In this document: piece after piece, positions 11,840-23,785 of the stretch
Position numbering within the stretch: the stretch's first letter is position 1
How the letters are laid out: each line of letters opens with the position of its first letter
Assembly (NCBI GenBank): GCA_032164245.1
Contig: JAVMKO010000003.1
Location: 95,968,054 to 96,032,053, forward strand
DNA: 64,000 nucleotides
Direction: 5' to 3'
From: Sternotherus odoratus
Lineage: Eukaryota > Chordata > Testudines > Kinosternidae
Position numbers and translations under genes: made by a program
Notes under the pieces: model-generated
The model's input: the letters and a program-made list of their open reading frames with translations, nothing else
Told to the model about the DNA's origin: nothing
Databases searched by the model: none

Positions 11840-12090
11840 ATGACTCCTGGAGGTGGTATTGGGCCCATGAAAGACTGTGAATACAGTCAGATCAGCACAC
11901 ACAGCTCCTCATCTCCCATGGAGTCTCCCCATAAGAAAAAGAAAGCAGCTCCCAAGAGAAAATGGGAGGTTTTCCCTGGAAGAAACAAATTCTTTTGCAA
12001 TGGAAGGATCATGATGGCCCGGCAGACTGGAGTCTTCTACCTGACTCTGGTTCTCATCTTGGTCACCAGTGGACTCTTCTTTGCATTTGA
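11840..12090 (+). CDS. ZDHHC14: ZDHHC14, first coding exon (palmitoyltransferase N-terminus)
   Basis: The exon encodes 83 complete codons plus two bases. ZDHHC14 is an S-acyltransferase of the DHHC family that transfers fatty acyl groups to cysteines of membrane-associated proteins; members are multipass endomembrane or plasma-membrane enzymes. The visible protein begins [17 protein letters not shown] and continues with [15 protein letters not shown] and [17 protein letters not shown]. The first transmembrane helix follows at about residues 64-83 ([18 protein letters not shown]). These match ZDHHC14 rather than its paralogues ZDHHC9 or ZDHHC18 (from memory of the family). The start was chosen because family members begin MxPGGG at this position, although an upstream in-frame ATG exists at 11708. 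The exon ends 'ttga' followed by GTAAGT (12091-12096), phase 2, so the split codon can complete the conserved Asp that follows FAF. The DHHC cysteine-rich catalytic domain is encoded by exons outside this window. Confidence 0.95.
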
Positions 12091-12939
12091 GTAAGTGACG
12101 ATAAAACCTTTGTTCTCTCCTACTCTCTTACTTGCATGTATTACATTTCCTGGAAGAAAACTAGATACAGTGCAGTTGAATTCATCCAGCTGTCATTGAG
12201 GACATTTGAATGAATTGAGATATAGGTTTGTATAATTGAGAGAAAATTCAACGTGATAGACATCAAATAACACAACCCTGTTTTAGTTAAAGAACATTCT
12301 TGGTAACAGGTTAGATAATCAATGTTGTACTGTAGTTGCTTTCAAAATGTAATTCTGGTGTTTCTGTATATGATCATAAGAATGCATAATAGCAGGAGAT
12401 AAGATATGGAGGAGCTGATGTAGGTGCTTGTCAATCTCAATTTTTCAAGAATAAGAATTGATAGATGCAAAAATACCATCCGCTTTCTCAGAGTTGAGCA
12501 CAGAAAAGTAACCTTTCTTTCACTGGACTATTTAGGATTACTTTTTTTTAACACTTATGAAGTTAGCTATAATAACTGTTGGACTATCTGTCCTCTGTGT
12601 TTAAAAGATCCAAATGATGGTTGTGCCTGTAGAGCCACCCATGTTTCAGTGACAACTTCAGATGTTGTTCTGCATTCTTATCAACATCTAGCTGGGTACA
12701 TTTTCTTCTAGTTCCATATCAGTGTCTGAGGGAGCTCCATCTGTGATATACCATATCTTGTTTTACTAAGATTTTTGTAAACTGCCTTCACATCAATCTT
12801 TAGAGCCTAATTCTTCATCACAGTGATGTAATGCCTATGCTATATGCAGGGCAAAGTGCAAAATATCAAATCAGAAGGTACTAAATTTTCTTCTGTTTGT
12901 AGTGGTAAAATTGACTGTACACGATGCAGGACAGTGGAG

Positions 12940-13145
12940 AATTTCATACTTGGGCCTGGTCTGCACACGGTTTTTATATCAATTTTACTATTTCAATTAG
13001 GAATGTGATTCTCTACTGGACTAATTGTCAGTATAACCCCCTTAAAGTGAACACAGTTATATCAGTATAACTTATTTTTCTACATTTCTGGGAATAAGCT
13101 ACATCATAAGTAGTTCTGATTTAACTACACACCTGTGGGTTGTGC
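12940..13145 (+). mobile_element. Diverged 'ggtctgcaca' MITE fragment
   Basis: It begins 'gggcctggtctgcacacgg' and contains repeated 'tatatcagtataactta'-type modules. These resemble a common turtle MITE whose ends read 'ggtctacac' and 'gtgtagac'. The partner end is not clear. A related right end, 'atgtagacaaggctc', lies near 58815. Confidence 0.4.
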
Positions 13146-13754
13146 TGCTTAGTTGTATTGATTTCAAACCTGTATTGGTGCAAAAACTGTATGTAGATAA
13201 ATTTTTGGTCTGTGGTAACAAATCTTTTCCAGAAACGGGCACAGTCTTCTGGCCTTCTAGCTCCATAAGAATCATTTCCTTGTATGTAAATTTAGCTGTT
13301 ATTTTTAAAAATCCTATTCTAAAGGTTGTAAAGTGGTCCTGTCACACAGTACATATTGATGTTTGCCATCTTCAGGAAGCTAAGTAGTGGCATTAATAGT
13401 CTCTGAATTAGACCAGCTGAATGCAGAAATCCTAATTTATTGGTAGCATTTAGGAAAATAAGTTCAATACATACACGTTCAGATTACCTGCTGAACTCTA
13501 AAAGCTTATTTAAAAATTAACTCATCACCTGGAATACATTGAAGATATTACTTTTCAGAGGGAACCTCTTACTGTAAATCCTACTGTAGATTCTGTGAAA
13601 CTTGTTGAACCTCTGAGAGTAGTTGAGCTAACATGGTCAATGATGGTAATCAGTCCACTAATGGTATTTATTACATATGTTTCCGCTTCCAGTTTTAAGC
13701 AGATATTATGAATGTCTCCTTTCAGCACATTTGATTAGTAACTGACTTTGTTAA

Positions 13755-14045
13755 AGGTGTCAGTGGATACATCTGGACTTCAAGGGAAAAAAGCCCTGGC
13801 AGTGAGTCTTGAAGCCTGGGTCAACTGAGGCAGGCTCACAGGGATTGCACCACAGGGCTAAGAATAGACATTCCCAGTTGGGCTAGAACTCAGGCTTTGA
13901 TATCCCATGGGGGTGGAGAGACCCAAAGCCAGGGTCTAGCTTGAGTGAGAATGTCTACGCTGATAGTTTTTAGCCCTCTAATGAGAGCATAGTAGTTGAC
14001 TTGACCTCCGAGACTTGCTGTTGAGTTGTGTGGGGTGGCTGTGAT
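13755..14045. mobile_element. Foldback MITE of the 'cagtgtagac' family, diverged
   Basis: The segment has half-palindromic organisation. 'gcagtgagtcttgaagcctgg..caactgaggcaggctca' on the left is mirrored by 'ctagcttgagtgagaatgtctac' and later 'ctccgagacttgctg' on the right. The same motifs recur in the clearer copy at 47461-47765. A T-rich tract (14047-14086) follows directly. Confidence 0.5.
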
Positions 14046-14046
14046 T

Positions 14047-14086
14047 TTTTTTTTATTATTATTTTTATTTTTTTATTTTTTTGGTG
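14047..14086. repeat. T/A low-complexity tract
   Basis: Runs of T interrupted by single A or 'att' units, seen directly. It could be a slippage product at the edge of the MITE to its left. Confidence 0.85.
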
Positions 14087-14139
14087 TAGATGTACCAGTT
14101 AGGTCCACATGGGCAGGTTCTTGAGTCTTTGTGAAGCCT

Positions 14140-14470
14140 CACTGAATATGTCTATACTGCATTGAAAGTCTGGGTCAGTAGGATTCAGGTTGTTGACTCA
14201 TATTTTTTCTAAGCCTGTGCTTGGGCATCCACACTGTATTGTAAACCTGGGCTCACCATTGCTGGTCCTGGGTCTCTCAGGCATAGTGATATGTCCATAT
14301 TCAGACCTTTGGACTCAGGGCCAAGGCTTGAGTTGTGTCAGCGGTGCAAAATGACAGGGTTTGACCCATCCTCCTACCAGGGTCCTAGGACTTGTCCTAG
14401 GTCCTGAGTACTTGCTGACCTGAATCAGGCTGATTGGGGTGTGGATGGATGTGTACTACATTTTGCTGTG
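14140..14470. mobile_element. Second diverged foldback MITE fragment
   Basis: 'atgtctatactgcattgaaagtc' at the left, then 'ggcatccacactgtattgtaaacctgg' and palindromic 'ggtcctaggacttgtcctagg' near 14380, give a decayed relative of the adjacent 13755 element. Boundaries are approximate. Confidence 0.4.
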
Positions 14471-16671
14471 AAGTGTTGACATACCCATTGACTTCAGTAG
14501 GACTTGCATGCACAAACTCATCCCACAAAAAGCAGCTTGGACGTTCAGGATCCAAGTTGTTACATTTTACACAGAAATACTTTAAAGTAAATTACAGATG
14601 ATGGCTTGACAGGAAGTTGTAGCTTTCACTTAAAACAATTCGACCCTCTAAGGAAACATTTTGTGTTGAAATATTCTGCTTGGTTACACAACTGAAAACA
14701 GTTAAAGTAGGACCAGCTGCTAGCTTTTCATCACTATCCTGAATTGATATTGGAAGTCCAGTAAAGTTATTTAAATTGTATTTCTGAGCCCAAGTGCTAT
14801 GTGAGTGGTCTTGCACGTAAACTGCACTGAAGATTACATTTAAAATTATCTAAACTTCATTTAATTGTTTAAGTGCTAATGCTACTGGAAATTTTAAAAC
14901 TAGGAAATAGCTTTGTGACTTTTTTGTGGCTGCATAATAGATCTGTGTGTGCAAATACGGTTTCTAAGTAATTCTTGCACTCTTCCTCTTTAAATTGAAT
15001 GCTTAACAAATTGTAAACAATATTTAGTTAAATGAATGTAAGAAACTACTTCAAGAGGAGAGAGCTGCAAAAATGTTCCCCCTAATATATGTTACTATTG
15101 TGTGGTGGATTTTGTATTAATGCAGAAAAATGAATGCCGTGGAATTGTCAGTCACCATCTGAAGCATCATTTAATATTGGCTTGTGTAGCTAATTGCTCT
15201 GTATATTTGTGGGGTATTTGGGCTATACAAGGAAGAGGATATTTTGGAAAGTGATTCCCTATTGAAAAGTTTTTTGTTTTGGAATAGTTTCTGAATTGAC
15301 GGTTATTTTTTCTCCCTTGAACTTGCTGCAAGGATTATCCTTTCCTTTTAAAAAATGCTTGTTGCTTATATGTTACTTGAGAACAGCATTTATTTTTAGT
15401 TTGTGCTCTTAACAATTACTTGAGTCAAATCAGTTTCCCAAATACGCTAATATTTGTAGAGTGTGCATACAGATTGTCAATAGAAATATAGCAGTTTAGG
15501 AACAGGATTTATATTATCCCTTCTTTGTGAATTAATCCTATTAATAGGAACTGTATACAGAGTTGGGTACATACAACTGAACAAAGATTAGGTAGGGAAC
15601 CATTACTTGCAAGTCTTAAAATTGCTTTTTCTTTTTGCTAAAGGAAGAAGGAAGATCACTTTGATCTTGACCTGAAAGATTGGGGCCAATTGTTTAAATT
15701 GTTCAGCTGCTATACCCCAGTTGAAGGGAAACTGGTGGGTGGGGGGGGAGTTTGTGGTTTTGGCAGCTTATTCCTGGGAACCTATATCACCCTAACATGG
15801 ATGTTTGTCCCTCAGCCCCTTGACTGCATATGTTCTTTTCATGTGCTATAATGCCAGGTTACTTTTCATGGTGCTATAATAGTACCCAATTTCTTTTTCT
15901 TTCCTCCTCGTTTTGTACATACTACCCCCATTATCTGAAACAGGCTTTCTTCCTCACGGATTCTCTTTTGCTCCCTTTCCAAAACAGAAATAGATTTTCT
16001 GTCATTCTCTAAAACCAACTTTTTTTTCCTCTTCATCTTGACTGTTATAGTTTGCGGTGATTGCTGTCCAATTACCTTTCTGACGTGCTTCCCTGTCACG
16101 CTTTTCCCTCCCTCATTTGCCCTTGCATCCTGTTTACATCTCCTATTCGCTTCCCACCTCCGTTTTGCTCAGTGACATCTCTACTTTCTCTCATTTCACT
16201 TTCCTCTCTTCAATGGGCCCAAATGCGTGTGCGCGCACACACACATCATGAGCAGATTTAGTTTTTAAGCAACTAAAATACTTAGAAAACCACAAACAAA
16301 AAAACTCATGGAGCATACAACAAACTGAAGTAGACGTGGTCTTCTTGTAAGCTGCCTTTTCCTTGCCTTTCTGTTTGGCTATAACACGATACTGCACGCA
16401 ACCTTGGAAATGGTTCTATGCAGATGAATGTTTGTGTCCATGCAAATACCTATTTGCTTGCATGGAGCAGTTTTCAAGATTGGGGCCCTAATTTGTAAAT
16501 TTTTTGGGCCCCAAAAATGTTGGCCCAGACTTTCAAAAGTGACAAGTGTTTTGGGTGCCCACCTTGACACTTTAAAGGAGTCTAGTTTTCAGAAGTGTGG
16601 TATTTTCATGCCTATTTGATTAGATAAATTAGCTTACTAGCTGTAATACAGGACAAAATATTAACTTAGAC
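14471..16671. other. Intronic sequence, nothing specific recognised
   Basis: AT-rich sequence with scattered short open frames only. A pyrimidine-rich tract at 15830-16210 opens spurious frames on both strands. A short (GT/AC)n patch lies near 16225-16245. Confidence 0.55.
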
Positions 16672-17542
16672 CAGTGATTCCCAAACTTTAACAACCGGTG
16701 AACCCCTTTCACTAAAATGTCAAGTCTCATGACCCCCCTCCTAAAAATGAATATTTCCATGGATTTTTCTCCCTTACCGCAGCATAAATTATAAAAGCAG
16801 TGATCTTGGAAATATAAAATTTATTTTTAGGACATGCTTATTATACACTTAATTCTTTATCATTACACTATTTTTATGAAAACGGCAACACTCTTCCAAG
16901 AACTCACCTTTGTAGCTTATATGACTTTTGATTAAGCCTGTTATAAGACAAGAAGATGTGCTAGTAGAAAAAAGCTGTGTAGGGGCAAAGCCCCAGCACA
17001 CCCCAAGGCCTGGGGGGGGGGCACTGTCAGAAAAGAGGGGGACCATGGAAAAAAGGGGAGGGACCCATGGGGTGTGCATTGATGCAGGGGTGGCATCTGA
17101 CCCACGTCGCGCACCCCCCCCCCCCCCATACTGGCGCCTCTGGCTCCTTTGTTTCATCAAGGAGTATCAGATGTGAAAGCGAATGAAAGTATTTAAGAAG
17201 CCAACTCAGAGTTCCTCCTACACAAGCGTTCAGGTCTTGAGCACTCCAGGCAACAATGCGTATTATAACAAAGCTTAAACTTATTCTTCATAATAGCAGC
17301 CTATTTCATTTTAAAAACAGCAAATAATATCCACCTCCCTTTCTATTTTGTAAAAGGAGTCTTGAAGTTTGCTTGCTTTGAGCTGCTTCGCTCATGGAAG
17401 TCCCCAAGGGTCCGGGCTGCTGTCTCCATGCTGCCTGCAGCGATGTCCACCATTCAGGAATTTTTTCCCCAAGAACCCCCTGTAATGTTTTGTGAACCCC
17501 CAGGGATTCATGAACCCCAGTTTGGGAACCACTGACCTAGAT
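16664..17542 (+). mobile_element. Non-autonomous hAT element, 'cagtgattcccaaact' family
   Basis: Terminal inverted repeats 'CAGTGATTCCCAAACT' (from 16672) and 'AGTTTGGGAACCACTG' (to 17534) match with one difference. The flanks 'acttagac' (16664-16671) and 'acctagat' (17535-17542) are a 6-of-8 match, a decayed 8 bp TSD typical of hAT transposons. The interior has no transposase frame. Between about 16950 and 17150 a G/C-rich segment with poly-G and poly-C tracts (about 17013 and 17116) interrupts an otherwise AT-rich interior and looks like a secondary insertion. Confidence 0.8.
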
Positions 17543-19167
17543 GGTTGGTGCAGACGTTTAGTCCAGATTTTTTTGGCATTGCTCCTCTGTGTTGTAGAGC
17601 CTAAGTTTCATTTGCAGAAATGACTTAGGCACTTAAGAAGACATGAAGCAGAGCTTTGTGTAGCTTGAAATTTTGTCCCTAACCAACTTCACTTGGTCCA
17701 ATCAAAGGTATTACCTCACCCATCTTGTCTCTTAGGCTTCTAAATTGCTTTTGAAAATGACAATTAGGAGCTTAAGTCATGTAGGCCTTGTCACTGAGCT
17801 AAGTAATGTCTAACTACCTTTACAAATCTCTGCCTTTTTCTTGGTGTTTTAGCACACTTCTAGTGTTGATTTTTAAAAAAAATCTAGAATTTATATCTGA
17901 GATGCACTGAATAATTCATAAAAAATTAAAGTTTCATTGATCTTCTAGACAGCAATAATGTAAGCTTCAAATCACAAGTTGACTATAAAACTACCTCTAT
18001 TATACATACATTTATTTAATGCAGATGAAAAACACATCAAGGCTTAGAATAAACCTAAATAATTACTTTATTGGAAGGGTATCATAATATACAGACTATT
18101 TTGACTGACTTATTGTGTGCATTCTCTCCTTTTCTGGAATTTAAAGAACTGCTTCTTGTCTTCTCCTAATACATGATCTGAAGATATTCAAGTGACAATG
18201 TGGTCAAAAATCAAGTGTTAGAAAAAGATATCAAATATTTGTAGGAGCAATCAAATAAGTTTAAAACATATTTTTATCCCTGTATGGAATACTCCAGCTA
18301 CCTGATGTGGTTAATATAATACTATAATATTCTTTCAGTGATACCTTTCATAGTTCTGAACTGTTAATTAGAACTGAAGTACAAATTTATTTTTAAATAA
18401 CATGAAAAAATCAGATATCCCCCCATCCCACAGGAGCAATGGTGCAAGAGTAATATCAATTACCTCTATCTTAGTATTGACTGTGTGAAGATCACTAAAT
18501 CACATCTTATTTAGTAGCAAATGTTACCTGTCCTGAGTTTAACTGTTAAGACTGGTAATAACATACTGCATGTAGCATTTCTCATCCTGAAGGTACCAAG
18601 AGGTATTTTAGATTAAGCATTAGGATACACAAATTGAAGGAATTACTTTATTGACTCATGTGAAATGTAGTAGTTGCTTTTAAGGAGGTAATTATGAATA
18701 TAAAATAATTACCTTAGGATAACGGTATATTTGCTTTATGGCTTGTGACTAGTAAGGAAAAGACCCCAATAAGAAAATAAAAGAAGGTAGTGAGAATAAT
18801 AATTAGTATTACTTATTTGTAGTGTGGGGGAAGGATGGTTCAAAAAGTTACTACAGCACTTCATTGTATTAGTTAAAGGACAAAAACTGGCCTAAAAGAA
18901 ACTAGCACAATCCTTCTCACTGTCCAAGTAAATTGGAGTGAGGAGACACAGAGAAAAAGCCTTGGGAAGGAAGGCGACTGTAAATTTTATCTGGATTAAG
19001 ACTGAAAATAAGGGTGAACTGTCTCAAATTTGGTTTTTAGCTGAAGTCAGTAATTGGCAGGGATATCACTTGTTAAAGGATATAAAAAAGTAAACTCTTC
19101 AAACATTCATTGCTAATACCTACCTGACCAGCTTGGAGCTTACCAATATGGTTCTAAGTACCCCTGG

Positions 19168-19373
19168 GTTTAGCCCAGGGATGGGCAAACTACAACCTGT
19201 GGGCCACATCTGGCCTGCAAGCTAATTTTGCTCAGCCCCCTGAGCTTCCGGCTGGGGAGGCTACCCCCGACTCCTCTCCGGCTCTTCCCCCTCCCCTGCT
19301 TTCCCCACTTTCCTAGAGCTTCAGCGCCCCGTGTCCAGGAGTGTCCCTGGACAGCGCTGCAGCAGCGTGGCTC

Positions 19374-19427
<54 letters not shown>

Positions 19428-20020
19428 CTCCTGCCTGAGTGCTGCAGTGGCATGGCTCCAGCGGGGCCTGAGCCGCTGCTGGGAGCGGTGTGGTAAGGGG
19501 GCAGGGCTGCGAGCTTCAGCAAGCCAAGTGGCAGAGCCCAGGCCCCGCCGGAGTTACGCTGCTGCAGTGTTGTCCAGGGCCACTCCTGGACACAGCGCAC
19601 TGAAGCTCTGGGAGAGGCAGGGCTAAGCGGCATGGTGAGGGGGTGGGGGGAACGGATAAGGGGCAGGGAGTTCTGGGGGCAGACGGAGCAGGAGGGGTTG
19701 GATGGGGCAGAGGCTCGGGGGAGGGGGGACACGGTTGCATAGGGTGGAGGAGTCCTGGGGTGTGTGTGTCTGTCAGGAGGTGGGAGCTGGATAGGGGTCG
19801 GAGCAAGCATGGGACAAGGAGCAGGGGGGCTGGGTAGGGGGTTTCAGGAGGGTGCTTTCAGGGGACAAGGAGCAGGATGGGTTGAGTATTCTGAGAGGGG
19901 GCAGTTGGGCAGGAAGTAGGTGGGGGTTGGATAGGGGCCTTCCTTACCCGGCTCTCCATAGAATTTTGGAACCCTGTTGTGGCGCTCGGGCCAAAAATTT
20001 TGCCCACCCCTGGTTTAGTC
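19168..20020 (+). mobile_element. Non-autonomous hAT element, 'cagggatgggcaaac' family
   Basis: The left terminus 'CAGGGATGGGCAAAC' starts at 19176 and the right terminus 'TTTTGCCCACCCCTG' ends at 20012. Flanking 8-mers 'gtttagcc' (19168-19175) and 'gtttagtc' (20013-20020) match 7 of 8, a clear hAT TSD. The interior is GC-rich with no transposase. The open frames on both strands across it are compositional artefacts. A (TG)n(AG)n microsatellite sits inside. Confidence 0.88.
19374..19428 (+). repeat. (TG)n(AG)n compound microsatellite
   Basis: An uninterrupted TG run of about 38 bases is followed by an AG run, inside the hAT element at 19176-20012. Confidence 0.95.
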
Positions 20021-22129
20021 TGTTTGTAAGTATCTTGATTGTATGCTTATAAATGTTTTGTTACTGTTGGATGTAGTTAATTGCTAATTATTTAGGCATT
20101 TTTAGAGCTATAAATTCCAAAGGCCAAATGGCTTTAATAAAGGAATTAATAGTTACATTTATGTTATGGAAATACCCTGTTTAAGTAATTCCAATACTGC
20201 ATTAATAATACATAGCAACATAATCAAATGCTATGATGTACTGGAGGGGTGCTCAGAACTCCTTGTTAAAATTCTTCCATCAAATTGAAGGTAGATTAAA
20301 CGTAATATCCCTGCCTGTGGTGGAATTCACTTCTCTAAATTCTGCTTAAGTATCCATGTCAGAGAGAACTTAGCCCACGGTTTTATTTAAATAAATAAAA
20401 AATAAAACCAAAAACCTTTCTGAACTACACTTTCTGTACTTATACTATGTCAGCACACAAGTATTAGATATTTTCCTTGTGGATGATACCCATCTACTGA
20501 CATACCTAACAATGTCCTTGTCTTCTTCACCATCCCCACTTCCAATTACCCAAGTTGAAAATTGGTAACTGTCAATGAGTTCTGTATATTTTTGCGGCAA
20601 CAAGTTTACTTAATGTAAGTTTTCTTTTTTGGGGGACTTTCCTCTTTCCTTGATTGAGAGAGTGGGTAAATGAATGCATTTGTTCCCTTCATTTCTGCAA
20701 ACATGCACCCTGAAGATAATCATGGGCTAAATGGGAACTTTTTTTGTTCTAGCCCTTTCTTCAAAATATAGGCCACACTTTGCTAACTAGATGTATGCTC
20801 ATAAGCTTTTGAATCATTCTTTGGGTGCATTATAAGATATAAGGCCAAATGCCTTCATTTACCCTAAAAGTTCACAAGTAGCCTACTCCTGCATTCTGGC
20901 ATGCAATTTATGACTTGAAAATGGACAATAACGTTGTCAATATCACTTAATAAACGAGGTGGGTGTTGATTATTCAGTACAGACATGGGAAATATTTTCT
21001 AATAGAGAAGAGAAAATAAGATTTCCTGGACTTCTGGGTCTCATCTTCTTCCTCCTGTTTTCCACAGAACCATGTTTGCTTTTAACTCCATTTCTATAAA
21101 ATTGGAAATATTGAACAGTTCTCATTGTAATTTTTGTTAGAATGGTCTACGTTTATTATATGGTAGTCCCCAAATTAGTGTAATAAAGTAAATAGGTTGT
21201 TAGTTTCAGAGGTGAAAATTTAAATCATCCTCCTAGCCTTAGCCTCTGTTCCTGTTTTCCCTCCTACAGCTGCATTTGTGTTTTCAGCCTCTTCCTCTTC
21301 CCAACTTTAATATAGTGGATATAGGATTTCTTTTTTAATATTCTTTAGGGGGAAAAAGTCTTAGCTCTGTATTGCTGGGAGTTGAGGCGTGGATGTGATG
21401 ACAACATCAGATACTATGGTGATGGGCACCTATTTAAGAACCTTGAGAGAGAAATCCATGTGGCCTTGGGCAACATGTGTACAAAAATCTTCAGAGTAAA
21501 ATGTGAAAATGTACTTGGCAGTCTCTTTTGACTAGAGCCATCCCTCTCTTTTTCAGGTCTTTGTTCCATATCTGTCCATTTTAATGGGAATCTAGATGGC
21601 TTATGTCATGAAAAATGTCTCCTTACTGGTGAAGAAACTGAATTATTCTGGCCAAATGTTTGTCTAAAATAGTTAACTGGAGACACCAGACCTGAGTTTC
21701 TCTGCATAAGTAACCATTGGCACTTTCACACCAATGCTAAAGAGAGAAATGTACAACTGGTTTTTGTGGATCACTCTTATGGTTTCAGGGGATAAATGAA
21801 ATTTATTGCCTAAATAAACTGCCAAGTCTTTGTGCGTGTGGTGTAGGATTTTTATGTTGTTTTGCTTAAGATGAACTGTAGTAAAAACAAGTCCCAGACA
21901 ATAAAATCACCCTGTGGAACCATTGGTTCTCCAAAAGAATATGCAGCATTCAAAATGTCTACTATAGTCTAGTAACTCACTTTTCTAATAATTCTAAAAG
22001 TTAAAGGTCTCGGAGTCTACATACAAACATAAAGTACCTCAGCTGCTCACAATTGTAAGCTTTATTCCCAATGGTAAATTTGAAGGAATGGACCATCAGT
22101 AAGGTTGTCAGCATGACTGGAAAATATGG
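20021..22129. other. Intronic sequence, nothing specific recognised
   Basis: AT-rich, with no repeat family or exon identified with confidence. Confidence 0.55.
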
Positions 22130-22345
22130 GAATTGCCGTACTGGGTCAGACCTGAGTCCATCTAGTCCAGTATCCCACTGCTGGCCACTGTCAAACAGAT
22201 GCTTCAGAGGAAAGAGTAAAAACCCTACAGTAGGCAGATGTGCGATAATCTGTTTCCCACATCAGGTCCCATCCTGATCTCTGGTAATTTAGAGATTGTC
22301 TTGAGCCCTGAAACATGAGGTTTAATATCCTTTGCAAAAATTTTA
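22130..22345 (+). repeat. Dispersed turtle repeat fragment ('ctgggtcagacc' family)
   Basis: The phrases 'ccgtactgggtcagacc', 'gtccatctagtccagtat' and 'cagatgcttcagagg' match a repeat phrase set common in turtle genomes, probably the 3' part of a LINE or SINE. The copy is truncated and ends near 'atcctttgcaaaaat'. The class is uncertain. Confidence 0.5.
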
Positions 22346-23651
22346 TGTCTGTAACTCTGGATAGTCATTATCAGTAGTGGTTTTGTGTACCTTCAAATCC
22401 AAAACTTTGATGATCATCTCTGTAATTCTTTGAAGTGTCTGTCTAATGAAATGGTGTCAATTCATCAGTCAAAGATTTGAAGCTTTCATTCTTCATATAA
22501 ATAGTTTATTATTAAGCATGCCTGGGTTTTTTCTGCTTCAAATAACTCCTCTATATTGTAAATCTACTTCACTATGAAAGGAGAAGAGAATTAGTTTACA
22601 TAGGATTTAGACAAAAATGATGCTTTGTACTCCCCATAACAACCGTAGTCTTGAGTTGTTGTTGTAGTTTTTAAAAAGTTAATCTCTAGCTCTGCTAGAA
22701 ACAGAGGAAAGAAGTTGAGCTTTTAGTTGTGTACTTCAAGTAATTGAATATAACTACTTGTTTGCCCTAAAAAACCAAAGTTTAGGCCTCTGATTTGGGT
22801 CATGTGTTTATAAAACAAAATAAAAACTTTCCAAACATCAGTATTATGTTTTGCAGCTTCCCATGAAAAGTTATTGTTTAGACTCGAATACTTGCAGTCC
22901 AAACGTTGAATCTTGAACTATTGTATGAGAACAATAAGGTGAAGTTGACTATAAACAAAAATAAAACTGAAAATCTGTTGCATTTGTCTAAGCCGAGTGA
23001 CATGCAGAGCTGTGATAGAAAAGTTAGATTTTTTTTTTTTAAAGGATAATAACCTAAGGTGGTTTTAGTGTAACAGATAAGGAAACATTTGATTTTTAAT
23101 CTGATAAAATTCTTTCTTTAAAGACACTATTAGTTGGCAGCTGTAGAAATACTTATAATCTTTGAGTTGCAGCCAGACAATAAAAAGATGCTTGCTCGCG
23201 CATACAGTGCACGATGTTCTGTCACTGAAGTTGGTGGCATAAGTCCTATTGACACTCATGGGAGCAGAATGAGGCTCATAATTAACCACAACAAAAGTTG
23301 CTAACAATTTTGCATAATTACAACCCACCCACCTTCTCCATTTTTTTCTCCCAAGTTTACCTAGTGCAAAAGTCAAAAATTCAAAACTATATCTTTTAAG
23401 GGTGTGAAACTCAAATGTTTGGCACACTTTTTTCTTCATTTTTCACACTCTTTTCAAAGAAAATGTGCAGCTTTTTAGACCAAACCCCTTTTTAAGGCAA
23501 AGTTGTGGGAGGAAGCTAAAGCCAGGCTTTGTAACTTAAGCTGGTTGAATTTTTTTTAACTTGTGTATAGGTTACTGCATCTCTAATTTTGCCTTTGGCC
23601 TGATTCTGACAAATTTTGAGCCACCTGAAAATCCCATTGGTGGTGTGTGGG

Positions 23652-23785
23652 TACTAGGTAGGATTACCAGATGTCTTGATTTTTATAGGAGCAGTTCTGA
23701 TATTCAGAGTTTTGTCTTATATAGGTACCTATTAATCTGCAGCCCCGTCCTGATTTTTCACGCTTCCTGTCTGGTCACCCTAGTA
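23652..23785. mobile_element. Short TA-flanked MITE, 'ctagggtgaccagat' family
   Basis: Inverted ends 'ctaggtaggattaccagat' (from 23654) and 'tctggtcaccctag' (to 23783), with TA on both sides (23652-23653 and 23784-23785). The interior has the mirrored phrases 'gatgtcttgattttta' and 'cctgatttttcac'. A Tc1/mariner-like origin is inferred from the TA target. A second half-copy lies near 26228-26265. Confidence 0.7.

Noticed and set aside
19313..19810. 165-codon minus-strand frame with His/Thr repeats
   Set aside because: The His-Thr run is just the translated TG microsatellite, and the frame lies inside a hAT element.
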